DNA of 64,000 nucleotides from an uncultured Pelagibacteraceae bacterium (lineage in GTDB: Bacteria > Pseudomonadota > Alphaproteobacteria > Pelagibacterales > Pelagibacteraceae): assembly GCA_902560625.1 (NCBI GenBank), contig CACEMD010000001.1, positions 62,001 to 126,000 of the forward strand. Direction: 5' to 3'. The notes under the pieces are model-generated. The model worked only from the letters and a program-made list of their open reading frames with translations. It had not been told where the DNA came from and made no database searches. Shown here piece by piece: positions 26,225 through 36,089 of the stretch. A program made the position numbers and the translations under genes. Every line of letters begins with the position of its first letter. Position 1 is the stretch's first letter.

Positions 26225-27556
26225 TTATTTATCTAAAAAAGTTTTTGAAGAATCATCCATAGCAGTGGACCATGGGGTATGATGAATAGGAGCAACGGAA
26301 CCAGTTACTGGAGATGAAAAAGATTTATTTCTATAAGTTGAAATGTCTTCTACTTTATGATGTTCCCACTCTTTAAAATGCTTTCTTATTAATTCAAAAT
26401 CAATTTTTGGATAATCTGACATTTCATAAAGTTCTTTTGTATATTCTGTCTGAAAATCAATCATTTGGTCTGGATTCTCTAATTTTTCTTCCATTGATAC
26501 CCATTTGTTTATATCTTTTTCAATCTCTTTATCATTAGGTATTTTAATTTTTTTCATTATCACATCTCTTGCATACCATGCTTGGCAATCAAACATATTA
26601 AATGTATGAAATTGATCCTGCATTCCAAGATATAAGAGTTTATGATTATCTTGCCAAACAATACCTTTATATAATTTAGGTGGGTATAGTCTATTTCTTG
26701 TTTTCAATTGCAAATCTTGCTCTAAAAATGGAAAATGATGTAAGTATCCTGTACATAAAATTACAACATCAGTTTCTTGTTCGGTGCCATCTTTAAAAAA
26801 TGCTTTCTTGCCTTCAAGCCTATCTAAATAATGAACTTCTTTCATTCCATTCGGCCATTTAAACCCCATAGGATTATGTCTATATCCTATAGTCACGCTC
26901 TTAGCGCCATACTTATTACATTGAAGCGCAACATCTTCTGCTGAATAACTACTACCTAATACAACTATATTTTTACCTCTAAACTCTTCTGCGTCTCTAA
27001 AATCATGAGAATGCATAATCCTCCCAGGAAAAGAACTCATACCTTTGTATTCAGGTATATAAGGTACAGAGAAGTGTCCTGTTGATACTACTACATAATC
27101 AAAATTATCTTTTAAGATTTTGTTATTAACTTTATCTTGGTAGCTTACCTCAAACTTATCATTTTTATAAATTGTGTTAACTACTCTTGTATTAAATTTA
27201 ATTTTATCTTTTAAATTTCCTTTACTAACTCTAGCAATGATATAATCGTACAAAACTTCTCTAGGAGGAAATGACGGTATAGGTTTGCCAAAGTGTTCAT
27301 CAAATGAGTAATCAGCAAATTCCAAACATTCTTTTGGTCCATTGGACCATAAATATCTGTACATGCTATTATGCACAGGGTCTCCGTATTGGTCAGAACC
27401 TGTTCTCCAGCTATAATTCCATAATCCACCCCAATCTTCTTGTTTTTCAAAACAAACTATTTCTGGAATTTTATTTCCTTTGTTTTCTGCCTGTTCAAAA
27501 GACCTTAACATCGACAAACCACAAGGCCCGGCTCCTATAATAGCTACTTTAGTCAT
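26225..27556 (-). CDS. tmm: Trimethylamine monooxygenase Tmm
   Basis: 443-residue flavin-containing monooxygenase that oxidises trimethylamine to TMAO using NADPH and oxygen. The FAD motif is GAGPCGLSML near the N-terminus, the FMO signature region reads FPGRIMHSHDFRD, and the NADPH motif is GSSYSAED. The segment DQYGDPVHNSMYRYLWSNGPKE is typical of bacterial Tmm rather than generic FMOs. Next to the TMAO importer and Tdm, it completes a route from TMA to dimethylamine. These enzymes are also known to act on other methylated amines and on dimethyl sulfide. Length is normal. Confidence 0.94.
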   Translation of the reverse strand: MTKVAIIGAGPCGLSMLRSFEQAENKGNKIPEIVCFEKQEDWGGLWNYSWRTGSDQYGDPVHNSMYRYLWSNGPKECLEFADYSFDEHFGKPIPSFPPREVLYDYIIARVSKGNLKDKIKFNTRVVNTIYKNDKFEVSYQDKVNNKILKDNFDYVVVSTGHFSVPYIPEYKGMSSFPGRIMHSHDFRDAEEFRGKNIVVLGSSYSAEDVALQCNKYGAKSVTIGYRHNPMGFKWPNGMKEVHYLDRLEGKKAFFKDGTEQETDVVILCTGYLHHFPFLEQDLQLKTRNRLYPPKLYKGIVWQDNHKLLYLGMQDQFHTFNMFDCQAWYARDVIMKKIKIPNDKEIEKDINKWVSMEEKLENPDQMIDFQTEYTKELYEMSDYPKIDFELIRKHFKEWEHHKVEDISTYRNKSFSSPVTGSVAPIHHTPWSTAMDDSSKTFLDK

Positions 27557-27676
27557 TTATTATCTATAATTTAAATTTATTTGCTTATTTTACTAATAAA
27601 ATGATGAAATTTAAAATAAAATAATTAATCTTTATAAAAGTTATCGAATATTATTTCTTCACGTATATGTTGTATT

Positions 27677-27696
27677 TATTAACTAAGTTGTTAATA
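27677..27696. repeat. 7-bp inverted repeat in the tmm/GpsA-like divergent region
   Basis: TATTAAC (27677-27683) and GTTAATA (27690-27696) form a perfect 7-bp inverted repeat with a six-base loop, 20 bases upstream of the GpsA-like start. In the 160-base gap between divergent tmm and the GpsA-like gene it could be an operator; the high AT content makes chance occurrence fairly likely. Nothing else recognisable lies in this gap. Confidence 0.35.
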
Positions 27697-27716
27697 ATTT
27701 TTGATACTTAGCTGAT

Positions 27717-28673
27717 ATGAAAAATATTTTAGTAATTGGTGGTGGGGCAATGGGTTCTGCGTTTACAATACCATGCTTAGAAAATAATAATAAAGTTACT
27801 ATCACAGAACCTTATAGTAAAAATTTTATCAAAGACTTATCATCAAAAAATAAATTTCACTCTAGTTTAAAAATTAACCTTCCAAAAAAGTTAAAATACA
27901 AAAAATTTTCTAACGAACTATTAAAACAAAAATTTGATTTAATTGTTATAGCTTTAAGTTTAGCTGGGATTGATTTTATAGGTAAATATCTTAGAGATAG
28001 CAAAACAAAAGCTAAAATTTTGGTTCTTACAAAGGGATTGAAATATGAAAAAAAGAGAAAAAAATTACTCACAATTTCTGAACAACTAAAAAAGAATTAC
28101 GACCTAATAAACATTTCGGTTTTAAAGGGACCATGTTTAGCAAAAGAACTTGTAAGAAAAAATCAAACCAGTGTAATTATCGCTAATAAAAATATAAAGA
28201 TTGCTAAGTGGATTGGTAAATCTATAGCAACAAAATATTATTTGATTGAATTTTCAAAAGATGTAATCGGAGTTGAAGTTTGTTCAGCTATAAAAAATAT
28301 CTATGCTATGATTATTGGTGCTGGACAAAGTTTGAATACGTCTTCAAGCTTATTTCAAAGGTCGATAAATGAAATGAAATATTTGACAAAATATTTTAAA
28401 GGTAAAGAACCTACAACTTTAGGATTAGCGGGAGTTGGCGATTTATACGTAAGTGCAGCTGGTGGCCGAAATAGTAAAATGGGAAATTATCTGGGTAAAG
28501 GATACACTTATAAAGCTGCTAAGAAAAAATTTATGTCAAAAGATACAATTGAAGGAGAGCAACTTATTAGAGAAATAGGACCTTTTGTGTTAAAGAAAAT
28601 TAAAAAAAACAATATTCCCTTAATGAATAATTTAATTAGAACTATACTAAATAATAAAAAACTTAAAATTTAG
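27717..28673 (+). CDS. Glycerol-3-phosphate dehydrogenase-like NAD(P) oxidoreductase
   Basis: 318 residues of the GpsA fold. The N-terminal Rossmann motif is GGGAMGSAF, and the conserved central block LTKGLKYE and KGPCLAKELV corresponds to the substrate-handling region. The helical C-terminal domain contains the catalytic lysine context VCSAIKNIYAMIIGAG and GLAGVGDLYVSA. It would reduce dihydroxyacetone phosphate, or oxidise sn-glycerol 3-phosphate, or act on a related hydroxy acid. The N-terminal glycine motif differs from typical GpsA and a housekeeping copy may exist elsewhere, so a variant function is possible. It heads a five-gene run ending in glutathione synthesis. Confidence 0.8.
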   Translation: MKNILVIGGGAMGSAFTIPCLENNNKVTITEPYSKNFIKDLSSKNKFHSSLKINLPKKLKYKKFSNELLKQKFDLIVIALSLAGIDFIGKYLRDSKTKAKILVLTKGLKYEKKRKKLLTISEQLKKNYDLINISVLKGPCLAKELVRKNQTSVIIANKNIKIAKWIGKSIATKYYLIEFSKDVIGVEVCSAIKNIYAMIIGAGQSLNTSSSLFQRSINEMKYLTKYFKGKEPTTLGLAGVGDLYVSAAGGRNSKMGNYLGKGYTYKAAKKKFMSKDTIEGEQLIREIGPFVLKKIKKNNIPLMNNLIRTILNNKKLKI

Positions 28674-28685
28674 TTTATAAATAAT

Positions 28686-29843
28686 ATGAAATTTAATTGG
28701 AATTATCCAACAACGGTTTGGGTAGGAGAGAACAGAATAAAAGATTTAGTTGATGGTTGTATTAATTTACAAATAAGCAAACCCTTATTTGTTACAGACA
28801 AAGATCTAGTAAATTTACCTTTTATTATAAAAATTATATCTGAGACTAAAAAAAAGCTTAAAGAATTAAATGTCTTTTCAAATTTTTCAGGAAATCCAAT
28901 TGGTGAGAATGTTGTAGAAGGAGTAGATGTATTTAAAAACAAATCTTGTGATGGTGTAATCGCAATAGGCGGCGGAAGTGCTCTTGATGTTGGAAAAGCC
29001 ATCGCATTTATGTCTTGTCAATCAAGACCGATATGGGATTTTGAGGATATAGGAGATTATTGGAAAAGAGCAAATAGTGACAAGATTGCTCCTATAATAG
29101 CCGTTCCAACTACAGCAGGCACAGGCTCTGAGACTGGAAGAGCGTCAGCAATAATAAATAAAAAAAATGGAGTAAAAAAAATAATTTTTCACCCTAAATT
29201 TTTACCTTCAATTGTAATACTAGATCCAGTTTTGACGATAGATCTTTCTCCTAGATTAACGGCGGTCACTGGTATGGATGCGTTAGCACATAATCTCGAA
29301 GCATTTTGTGCCCCAGGCTTTCACCCAATGGCCGATGGAATATCAATTGAAGGGATGCGACTAATTAAAAAATCATTAATAATTGCATTTAAAGATGGAA
29401 AAAATTTAGAAGCTAGATCAAATATGTTGGCTGCAGCAAGTATGGGGTCTACTGCATTTCAAAAAGGTCTTGGTGCAATTCATTCTTTAAGTCATCCAAT
29501 AAATGCACAATTTAATATACATCATGGATTATCAAATGCGATTTTTATGCCCTATGTACTTACATATAACAAAAGTGCTATAGAAAAAAGAATAATGTCT
29601 ATTTGTGATTATCTAGATTTAAAAAAAGATTTTAAAAGTTTTTTGAATTGGATATTAGAATTAAGAAATGAATTAAATATTCCGCATAAACTATCTGAAG
29701 TAATCAATGAAGATCATTTTGATTTACAATTATTGTCTAAAATGGCACTTGAGGATCCTTCAACATCCACTAATCCAATAAAACTTCAACTTGAGGATAT
29801 GAAAAAATTGTATCAGCAAAGTTTTAAAGGCGATTTATTTTAA
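28686..29843 (+). CDS. Iron-containing alcohol dehydrogenase
   Basis: 385-residue group III alcohol dehydrogenase. The NAD-binding stretch is AIGGGSALDVGKAIA, followed by the PTTAGTGSETGRASA loop; the metal-binding residues are recognisable in GMDALAHNLEAF and in AIHSLSHPINAQFNIHHGLSNAI with its multiple histidines. The substrate is unknown; the family includes butanol, lactaldehyde, 1,3-propanediol and methanol/formaldehyde-related enzymes. It shares one base with the next gene, so it is coupled to the amidotransferase and glutathione genes. In this C1 setting an aldehyde reductase or dehydrogenase role is plausible but unproven. Confidence 0.9.
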   Translation: MKFNWNYPTTVWVGENRIKDLVDGCINLQISKPLFVTDKDLVNLPFIIKIISETKKKLKELNVFSNFSGNPIGENVVEGVDVFKNKSCDGVIAIGGGSALDVGKAIAFMSCQSRPIWDFEDIGDYWKRANSDKIAPIIAVPTTAGTGSETGRASAIINKKNGVKKIIFHPKFLPSIVILDPVLTIDLSPRLTAVTGMDALAHNLEAFCAPGFHPMADGISIEGMRLIKKSLIIAFKDGKNLEARSNMLAAASMGSTAFQKGLGAIHSLSHPINAQFNIHHGLSNAIFMPYVLTYNKSAIEKRIMSICDYLDLKKDFKSFLNWILELRNELNIPHKLSEVINEDHFDLQLLSKMALEDPSTSTNPIKLQLEDMKKLYQQSFKGDLF

Positions 29844-30631
29844 TGAAAAAAATATTAATTGTTGAAGGGAATTTAAAAGAAGAAAACCAACAATTTACAA
29901 ACGTAGGTATTAAAACACATACAGAAAGTTTGAAAGATAGTATTTCTTATTTTACGACTGATTTAGAGATAGATGTTGCCAATCCATCCTCTGATCCAAA
30001 TATATTTGAGAATTTAAAAAACTTAAACGAATATGACGGACTTATTTGGGGTGGAAGTAGTTTAAATATTTATAATAATACGATTGAAATAAGAAGACAA
30101 ATTGATTTTATGAAAGAGTGCCAGAATAAAATAAAAAAAATGCTTGCAATTTGTTGGGGGATGCAAGTTGCTGTTACTGCGGCTGGAGGAGAAGTAAAAA
30201 AATGTGAAAAAGGAACACATAGAGGTATAGCTCACAAAATTAAGATTAACGATAGTGGATTAAAGCATGCACTATATAAAGACAAAAATAATGATTTTAA
30301 TACCCCAGCATTTAATTTTGATGAAGTTTCAAAAATACCAGAAAATTCAATTATTTTATCTTCGAATTCGATAAACAGCATACAAGGATTAAACTTTAAA
30401 ATTAAAGATTGTGATATTTGGGGGATACAATACCACCCTGAAATTTCATATGATAAAATGATAAGATTAATACACTTTAGAACCGATAGATTGATCGATA
30501 AAAAAGCGTTTAAAGATCAAAATGAAATCAACAATCATGTTCAAATGATTGAAAAAGAAAATAAAGTTTCTAATAAAAATTTACGAATGATGGAATTAAG
30601 AAATTGGCTAAATTATTTAAATGAAAATTGA
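29843..30631 (+). CDS. Class I glutamine amidotransferase-like protein
   Basis: 262 residues with the alpha/beta class I amidotransferase fold. The nucleophile cysteine lies in LAICWGMQVA and the His-Glu pair in GIQYHPEIS, so the catalytic triad is complete. The CWGMQ elbow and the TAAGGEVKKCEKGTHRG segment also recall homoserine acyltransferases (MetA), which share the fold. It overlaps both neighbours (1 base with the alcohol dehydrogenase, 11 bases with gshA). A gamma-glutamyl hydrolase or amidase acting on a glutathione-related compound is one idea from the context, but the substrate is not evident. Confidence 0.75.
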   Translation: MKKILIVEGNLKEENQQFTNVGIKTHTESLKDSISYFTTDLEIDVANPSSDPNIFENLKNLNEYDGLIWGGSSLNIYNNTIEIRRQIDFMKECQNKIKKMLAICWGMQVAVTAAGGEVKKCEKGTHRGIAHKIKINDSGLKHALYKDKNNDFNTPAFNFDEVSKIPENSIILSSNSINSIQGLNFKIKDCDIWGIQYHPEISYDKMIRLIHFRTDRLIDKKAFKDQNEINNHVQMIEKENKVSNKNLRMMELRNWLNYLNEN

Positions 30632-31859
30632 ATCTAAAGAACAAATTATAAATTATTTTATTTCTGGAAATAAAAACGAACAGCTTATCGGTGTAGAGAA
30701 TGAAAAGTTTTTATTTAAAACAAATAGTAATAAGAGAGCAGAATATTCCGATTTGTTAAAAATTTTTAATATTTTTATCGATAGATTTGATTGGCAACCT
30801 ATCAAAGAAGACAATAATATCATTGGTTTAAAAAAAAATGGAAAAGCAATTACACTTGAACCAGGAAATCAAATTGAGTTATCGGGGGAAAAATTAACAA
30901 ATATTCATGAAGTTTGTGCTGAATCATTTGAGTTTCAAGACAAATTAAATTTAGCTTCTAAGGAAGTAAATTTAAAAACATTATCAGTTGGCTATGACCC
31001 GTTTTCAAATTTAGATAATATTCCTAATAATCCAAAGAAAAGATACAGAGTAATGACAAAAGAGATGCCAAGAAACGGTAAATTAAGCTTAGACATGATG
31101 TATCTTACAGCAGGTACTCAAATCAATATTGATTATAAAAGCGAAGATGATTTTAAAAAAAAATTTAAAGTAATCTCCTATTTAACACCTTTAAGTATCG
31201 GACTATTTTCGAATTCAGCAATCAAGGAGAATAAATTTAGTGGATTTTTATCCTATCGCTCAAAGGTTTGGCAAAACACGTCAAGAGGCGGTTTGCCTGA
31301 AATTTTTTTAAATAATATTTCTTTTGAAATGTATGCAGATTTTATCTTGAACTTTCCACTACTATTTCTAAAAAAAAAAAATGAATATTTATTTCCTGAA
31401 GGCAAAACCTATTCTGATTTGATTGAAGAGGGTTTAGCAGATGAAAAAAATCTTGAACTTCATCTGTCTACAATTTTTACTGAGGTTAGGCTAAAAAAAT
31501 ATATAGAAATTAGATCTCTAGATGCATGTGAGTGGAATTGCCATTGTGCTGGTCCAGCTTTTTTTGTGGGCCTTTTATACGGGAATATTGATGAGGTACA
31601 TCAGATAATTAAGGACTGGAATAGAAATGAAATAATGAATGCATATTTTGAGTCACCCAAAAAAGGTCTTCAGACAGAAATTAAAGGTAAATCATTTCTA
31701 GAATGGGGAAAGATTTTTTTAGATTTATCAAAGGAAAGTTTATTAAATAGAAATTTCAAAAACAAAAATAATAACGACGAAAGTATATTTTTAAAAAACA
31801 TAGAACAAATAATCAAAGAAAGAAAAACAAAAGCAGAAAAAACATTAGAACAATGTTAA
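30621..31859 (+). CDS. gshA: Glutamate-cysteine ligase
   Basis: 412-residue enzyme of the first step of glutathione synthesis, of the plant/alphaproteobacterial type. Recognisable parts are GVENEKFLF near the N-terminus, ITLEPGNQIELSGE for glutamate binding, MMYLTAGTQINIDYKSE, FSGFLSYRSKVWQNTS and YIEIRSLDACEW. Length fits. A ten-base A run (near 31372-31381) lies in the gene without disrupting the frame. The next gene, gshB, overlaps by 7 bases, which reinforces the call. Glutathione could also support formaldehyde handling in an organism that demethylates so many compounds. Confidence 0.9.
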   Translation: MKIESKEQIINYFISGNKNEQLIGVENEKFLFKTNSNKRAEYSDLLKIFNIFIDRFDWQPIKEDNNIIGLKKNGKAITLEPGNQIELSGEKLTNIHEVCAESFEFQDKLNLASKEVNLKTLSVGYDPFSNLDNIPNNPKKRYRVMTKEMPRNGKLSLDMMYLTAGTQINIDYKSEDDFKKKFKVISYLTPLSIGLFSNSAIKENKFSGFLSYRSKVWQNTSRGGLPEIFLNNISFEMYADFILNFPLLFLKKKNEYLFPEGKTYSDLIEEGLADEKNLELHLSTIFTEVRLKKYIEIRSLDACEWNCHCAGPAFFVGLLYGNIDEVHQIIKDWNRNEIMNAYFESPKKGLQTEIKGKSFLEWGKIFLDLSKESLLNRNFKNKNNNDESIFLKNIEQIIKERKTKAEKTLEQC

Positions 31860-32791
31860 AAAATAAAAAAATAATTGCTATTCAGGGTGATGATATTTCT
31901 ACGATTAATGTGAAAACTGATACAACTCTTATGCTTGCGCTCGAAGCTCAGGAAAGAGGATATTCTATTTATTGGTACAAGGTGAGTGATTTAATATTTA
32001 TAAATGGAAATGTGTTTGCCAATACTAAAATAGTAAAATTTAATGATAACAAAAAAAAATTTTATAAAGTCATAGGATCAAAATATTTTTGTCTCTCCAA
32101 TGCTAAATATATACTAATGAGACAAAACCCTCCTTTTAATATGGATTATATAACTGGAACTTTCTTTTTAAGCTGTTTGAATATGAAAACTAAAGTTATA
32201 AATAATCCTAATGCTGTAAGAAATGTCTCTGAAAAGTTTTATTCTGCACAATTTCATAAATTTATGCCAGATACTATTTTTACCAAAGATATAAAAATAA
32301 TTACAGAATTTTTAAAAAAAAATAAAAAAATAGTTTTAAAACCGATACATGGATATTCAGGAAAAAATATTCTTTTTTTAAAAAAAATGAACTTAAAAAA
32401 AGTAGTAAAATATTTAAGACAACATAGTCATGTTATGGTTCAAAAATTCTTACCATCAATTAAAAAGGGAGATAAAAGAATTTTTATAATAAATGGAAAA
32501 GTAAAAGGATGTATTACAAGAGTTCCGTCAAAAAATTCAAATTTATCAAATCTTTCACAAGGTGGAACAGCTATAAAATGTCAACTTACAATTAAAGAGA
32601 AAAAAATAGCTTCAATAATTGCCAAAAAACTTAAGAAAGATAAAATTTTCTTTGCTGGTATAGATTTTGTCTCTGGTTATTTAATTGGAGATATAAACGT
32701 AACTTCTCCTACAGGACTTCCTCAATTGAAAGATTTAACAGGAAACAATTTAGCAAAATATTTTTGGGATGAAGCAGGAAAATTAAAATAA
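31853..32791 (+). CDS. gshB: Glutathione synthetase
   Basis: 312-residue ATP-grasp ligase joining gamma-glutamylcysteine and glycine. The prokaryotic GshB pattern is visible: NPPFNMDYI near residue 85, [23 protein letters not shown] for the ATP-grasp region, the [14 protein letters not shown] block, and [24 protein letters not shown] at the end. Sequence is lysine-rich as expected from the AT bias. It overlaps gshA by 7 bases and converges on fhs with a 9-base overlap of the two stops. Confidence 0.92.
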   Translation: MLKNKKIIAIQGDDISTINVKTDTTLMLALEAQERGYSIYWYKVSDLIFINGNVFANTKIVKFNDNKKKFYKVIGSKYFCLSNAKYILMRQNPPFNMDYITGTFFLSCLNMKTKVINNPNAVRNVSEKFYSAQFHKFMPDTIFTKDIKIITEFLKKNKKIVLKPIHGYSGKNILFLKKMNLKKVVKYLRQHSHVMVQKFLPSIKKGDKRIFIINGKVKGCITRVPSKNSNLSNLSQGGTAIKCQLTIKEKKIASIIAKKLKKDKIFFAGIDFVSGYLIGDINVTSPTGLPQLKDLTGNNLAKYFWDEAGKLK

Positions 32792-34468
32792 ACCCTCTAT
32801 TTCACCCTTTGAATTAAGTTTGATACTTTCAGCTGCAGGAACCTTAGGAAGACCAGGCATAGTATTTATAGCTCCACAAAATACTACTAAAAATTCGGCA
32901 CCAGATGAAAGTCTTAGTCCTCTTATTTGAACTACGTGATCTTTCGGTGCTCCTTTTAAATTTGGATCTGTTGAAAAACTATATTGTGTTTTCGCTATAC
33001 ATATAGGTAAATTTTTAAAACCTAAAGCTTCGTACTCCTTTAGTTGACTTCTAATTTTGCTATCAGCAATAACTTCACTAGCTTTATAAAATTCTTTAGC
33101 AATTTTTTCTATTTTTTTAAACAAAGGTAATTTATCCTCATAAAGATACTTAAATTTATTTTTACCTTTTGAAGATAATTCTACAACTGTTTTAGCCAAA
33201 TCTCTTGTTCCTTTACTTCCATCTGCCCAATGTGTACATAGATTTGCTTTTACTCCCAAATCTTTACAAAAGTCGATAACTGCATTTTCTTCTTTTTTAG
33301 TATCGTGAATAAATTTATTGATTGCAACAGTTACTGGTAATCCAAATTTTTTCATGTTGTTTATATGTCTTTCTAAATTTACTAAACCTTTTATAAGCGC
33401 AGACATATTTTCTTTTTTCAACTGCTTCTTTTCAATGCCTCCATGCATTTTTAAAGCTCTTATAGTCGCAACAATTACAATGCAAGATGGTTTAATTCCT
33501 GATTTTCTACACTTAATATCTACAAATTTTTCAGCACCAAGGTCTGCACCAAATCCAGCTTCTGTAACTACATAATCAGATAATTTTAATGCTGTTTTTG
33601 TAGCGATGATTGAGTTACACCCGTGAGCTATATTTGCAAAAGGTCCTCCATGAATTATTGCTGGATTGTTTTCTAAAGTTTGTACAACATTTGGTCTTAA
33701 AGCTCTGTGCAATAATACAGTCATAGGACCTTGAGCTTTTAAATCTTTTGCATAAATTGGTTTTTTATCTCTTGTATAACCTATGGTAATATTTCCAATT
33801 TTATTTTCTAGTTCTTTTAAATTTTTTGAAAGGCAAAATATTGCCATTATTTCTGAAGCTACTGTTATATCAAAACCATCTTGTCTTGGGTATCCATTCG
33901 CAACTCCACCTAGGTCAACAACAATTGATCTAAGCGATCGATCATTCATATCCATAACTCTATTCCAAACAACTCTTCTAACATCTATATTTAATTTATT
34001 TCCCCAGTAAATATGATTGTCAATCAATGCAGATAATAAATTATGTGCTGATGTAATCGCGTGAAAGTCACCAGTAAAATGTAAATTAATTTGCTCCATT
34101 GGTACTACTTGAGAGTATCCTCCTCCTGCAGCACCTCCTTTAACTCCAAAAGATGGTCCCAGACTAGGCTCTCTAAGACAAACAATTGTTTTTTTTCCAA
34201 TTTTATTCAATCCATCTGCCAATCCAACCGAAACAGTAGTTTTACCTTCTCCAGCTGGAGTTGGATTAATTGCTGTAACTAAGATTAATTTCCCATCTTT
34301 TTTCTTTTTTAGAGTATCTATATAATCTAAGTTTAATTTAGCTATATGTCTGCCTTGAGGACTAAATGCGTAAGTTGTATCTGGCACATTAATTTTGGAT
34401 AAAACATCCTTAATTGGCTTCATTTTTGCTTTTCTAGCTATTTCAATATCTGACTTAACTGCGCCCAT
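32783..34468 (-). CDS. fhs: Formate-tetrahydrofolate ligase
   Basis: 561-residue ATP-dependent enzyme producing 10-formyl-THF from formate. The P-loop-like motif [11 protein letters not shown], the family segment [22 protein letters not shown], and [19 protein letters not shown] with [12 protein letters not shown] are conserved. Length is typical. It works in reverse or forward to balance C1 units and would dispose of or recover formate arising from methyl oxidation. It lies divergent (95-base gap) from the SoxBDAG/MgdABCD operon, which produces methylene-THF, so shared regulation is likely. Confidence 0.97.
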   Translation of the reverse strand: MGAVKSDIEIARKAKMKPIKDVLSKINVPDTTYAFSPQGRHIAKLNLDYIDTLKKKKDGKLILVTAINPTPAGEGKTTVSVGLADGLNKIGKKTIVCLREPSLGPSFGVKGGAAGGGYSQVVPMEQINLHFTGDFHAITSAHNLLSALIDNHIYWGNKLNIDVRRVVWNRVMDMNDRSLRSIVVDLGGVANGYPRQDGFDITVASEIMAIFCLSKNLKELENKIGNITIGYTRDKKPIYAKDLKAQGPMTVLLHRALRPNVVQTLENNPAIIHGGPFANIAHGCNSIIATKTALKLSDYVVTEAGFGADLGAEKFVDIKCRKSGIKPSCIVIVATIRALKMHGGIEKKQLKKENMSALIKGLVNLERHINNMKKFGLPVTVAINKFIHDTKKEENAVIDFCKDLGVKANLCTHWADGSKGTRDLAKTVVELSSKGKNKFKYLYEDKLPLFKKIEKIAKEFYKASEVIADSKIRSQLKEYEALGFKNLPICIAKTQYSFSTDPNLKGAPKDHVVQIRGLRLSSGAEFLVVFCGAINTMPGLPKVPAAESIKLNSKGEIEGLF

Positions 34469-34563
34469 TTTGCACCTCTAATAATTCTGTAATTCTCGTG
34501 CAGATTTCTATACTTTATTATTTAATAATTAAAGAAATAAATTACACTTAAGAAAAAAATATT

Positions 34564-35820
34564 ATGCAAAAATATTCTGTTTTTAGCCTTATAAAAAATG
34601 CTTTCTCAAATCACAAAAATTGGGATGTAGCTTGGAAAGATCCATCACCTAAAAGTGAATATGATGTTATTATAATTGGTGGCGGTGGACATGGGTTAGC
34701 AACAGCTTATTACTTAGCCAAAGAACATAATATTACCAATGTTGCAATCATTGAAAAAGGTTGGATAGGTGGAGGAAATGTTGGAAGAAACACAACAATT
34801 ATAAGATCAAACTATATGCATGATGAAAATGGTTTGTTCAGTGAGTTTGGAATGGACCTTTGGCGTAAAATGAGCCAGGATTTAAATTATAACGTAATGT
34901 TTTCACCAAGAGGAATTATTAATCTTGCACATTCAGACGCCCAAATGAATGCATATTCTAGAAGAGGAAACTCTATGAGATTAAATGGAATTGATGCAGT
35001 TCTTTTAAATAGAGAAGAAGTTAAAAAAATTATTCCTATGGCAGACTTTTCTGAAAATGTAAGGTTCCCTATTTTTGGTGGATTAATGCAACCAAGTGCT
35101 GGGACAGCAAGGCATGACGCAGTTGCATGGGGTTATGCTCGTCAAGCTGACTCAATGGGTGTAGACATTATTCAAAATTGTGAAGTGATAGGTTTTGATG
35201 TTTCAAATGGGCAAATTAAAGGAATTAGAACATCAAAAGGAAATATAAAAGCAAAAAAAATAGGTTTGTGTGTTGCAGGTAGTACTAACATTTTAGCAGA
35301 AAAATTAAATATGACACTTCCAATTGAAACACACCTTCTTCAGGCGTGTGTTTCAGAACCTATTAAACCAATTTTAGATAATGTTGTTACTTTTGGAGCC
35401 GGACACTTTTACTGCAGTCAATCTGATAAAGGTGAAATGGTTATGGGTGGTGATTTAGATGGTTACAATAGTTATTCACAAAGAGGAAATTTGCCAACAT
35501 TACAACACGTATTAACTGAAGGTATAGCAATGTTTCCATTTTTAAGTAAATTAAAAATGCTCAGAACTTGGGGAGGCATTATGGATATGTCTATGGATGG
35601 TTCACCTATAATAGACAAAACACATATTAAAGGATTATATTTAAATTGCGGTTGGTGTTATGGTGGATTTAAAGCAACTCCTGCATCTGGATGGACATTT
35701 GCTCATACCATAGCTCAAGATAGAGTTCATAAATTAAATGCTGGATATAGTTTGAATAGATTTAGCACTGGTCATTTAATCGACGAAAAAGGTCTTGGTA
35801 CTAAAACTTGGATTTCATAA
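34564..35820 (+). CDS. soxB: Sarcosine oxidase / N-methylglutamate dehydrogenase beta-type subunit
   Basis: 418-residue FAD protein with the dinucleotide motif IIGGGGHGLATAYYLA near residue 40 and WGGIMDMSMDGSPIID in the C-terminal half. It is the beta subunit of heterotetrameric sarcosine oxidase, or the homologous MgdA of N-methylglutamate dehydrogenase. It is followed by the delta, alpha and gamma genes with spacings of 0 and 2 bases and then a 4-base overlap, a complete SoxBDAG set. The enzyme demethylates an N-methyl amino acid and transfers the methyl carbon to THF. Which substrate is favoured cannot be read from the sequence. Confidence 0.92.
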   Translation: MQKYSVFSLIKNAFSNHKNWDVAWKDPSPKSEYDVIIIGGGGHGLATAYYLAKEHNITNVAIIEKGWIGGGNVGRNTTIIRSNYMHDENGLFSEFGMDLWRKMSQDLNYNVMFSPRGIINLAHSDAQMNAYSRRGNSMRLNGIDAVLLNREEVKKIIPMADFSENVRFPIFGGLMQPSAGTARHDAVAWGYARQADSMGVDIIQNCEVIGFDVSNGQIKGIRTSKGNIKAKKIGLCVAGSTNILAEKLNMTLPIETHLLQACVSEPIKPILDNVVTFGAGHFYCSQSDKGEMVMGGDLDGYNSYSQRGNLPTLQHVLTEGIAMFPFLSKLKMLRTWGGIMDMSMDGSPIIDKTHIKGLYLNCGWCYGGFKATPASGWTFAHTIAQDRVHKLNAGYSLNRFSTGHLIDEKGLGTKTWIS

Positions 35821-36087
35821 ATGTTATATATCAAATGCCCACATTGTGGATTAAGATCACAAAATGAATTTGCGTATGGTGGTGATGCTACAATTAAAAG
35901 ACCCAATTTAAATCAAGAAATATCAAATACAGAGTGGGATAATTTTGTATATTTACGAAAAAGTCCTCGAGGAAGGCATTTAGAATTTTGGCATCATATT
36001 TCAGGATGTAGACAATGGATTAAAGTTGATCGAGATACAGCTACACATGAAATATTTAATACTTATAAGGCCAACGAAGAAGTTTAG
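35821..36087 (+). CDS. soxD: Sarcosine oxidase delta-type subunit
   Basis: 88-residue zinc-binding subunit. The N-terminus reads IKCPHCGLRSQNEF, giving two cysteine ligands, with His and Cys near residues 59 and 63 (WHHISGCRQW) completing the site. Sequence and length match SoxD/MgdB. Directly abuts soxB (ATG follows the TAA) and is 2 bases before soxA, which supports equal expression. Confidence 0.95.
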   Translation: MLYIKCPHCGLRSQNEFAYGGDATIKRPNLNQEISNTEWDNFVYLRKSPRGRHLEFWHHISGCRQWIKVDRDTATHEIFNTYKANEEV

Positions 36088-36089
36088 AT

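Noticed and set aside
31372-31381. A possible frameshift at a ten-base A run in gshA
   Set aside because: The reading frame stays intact across the run and conserved glutamate-cysteine ligase segments occur on both sides.
34469-34563. A glycine riboswitch ahead of soxB or fhs
   Set aside because: The 95-base gap is too short for a tandem glycine aptamer and no paired conserved cores were seen.
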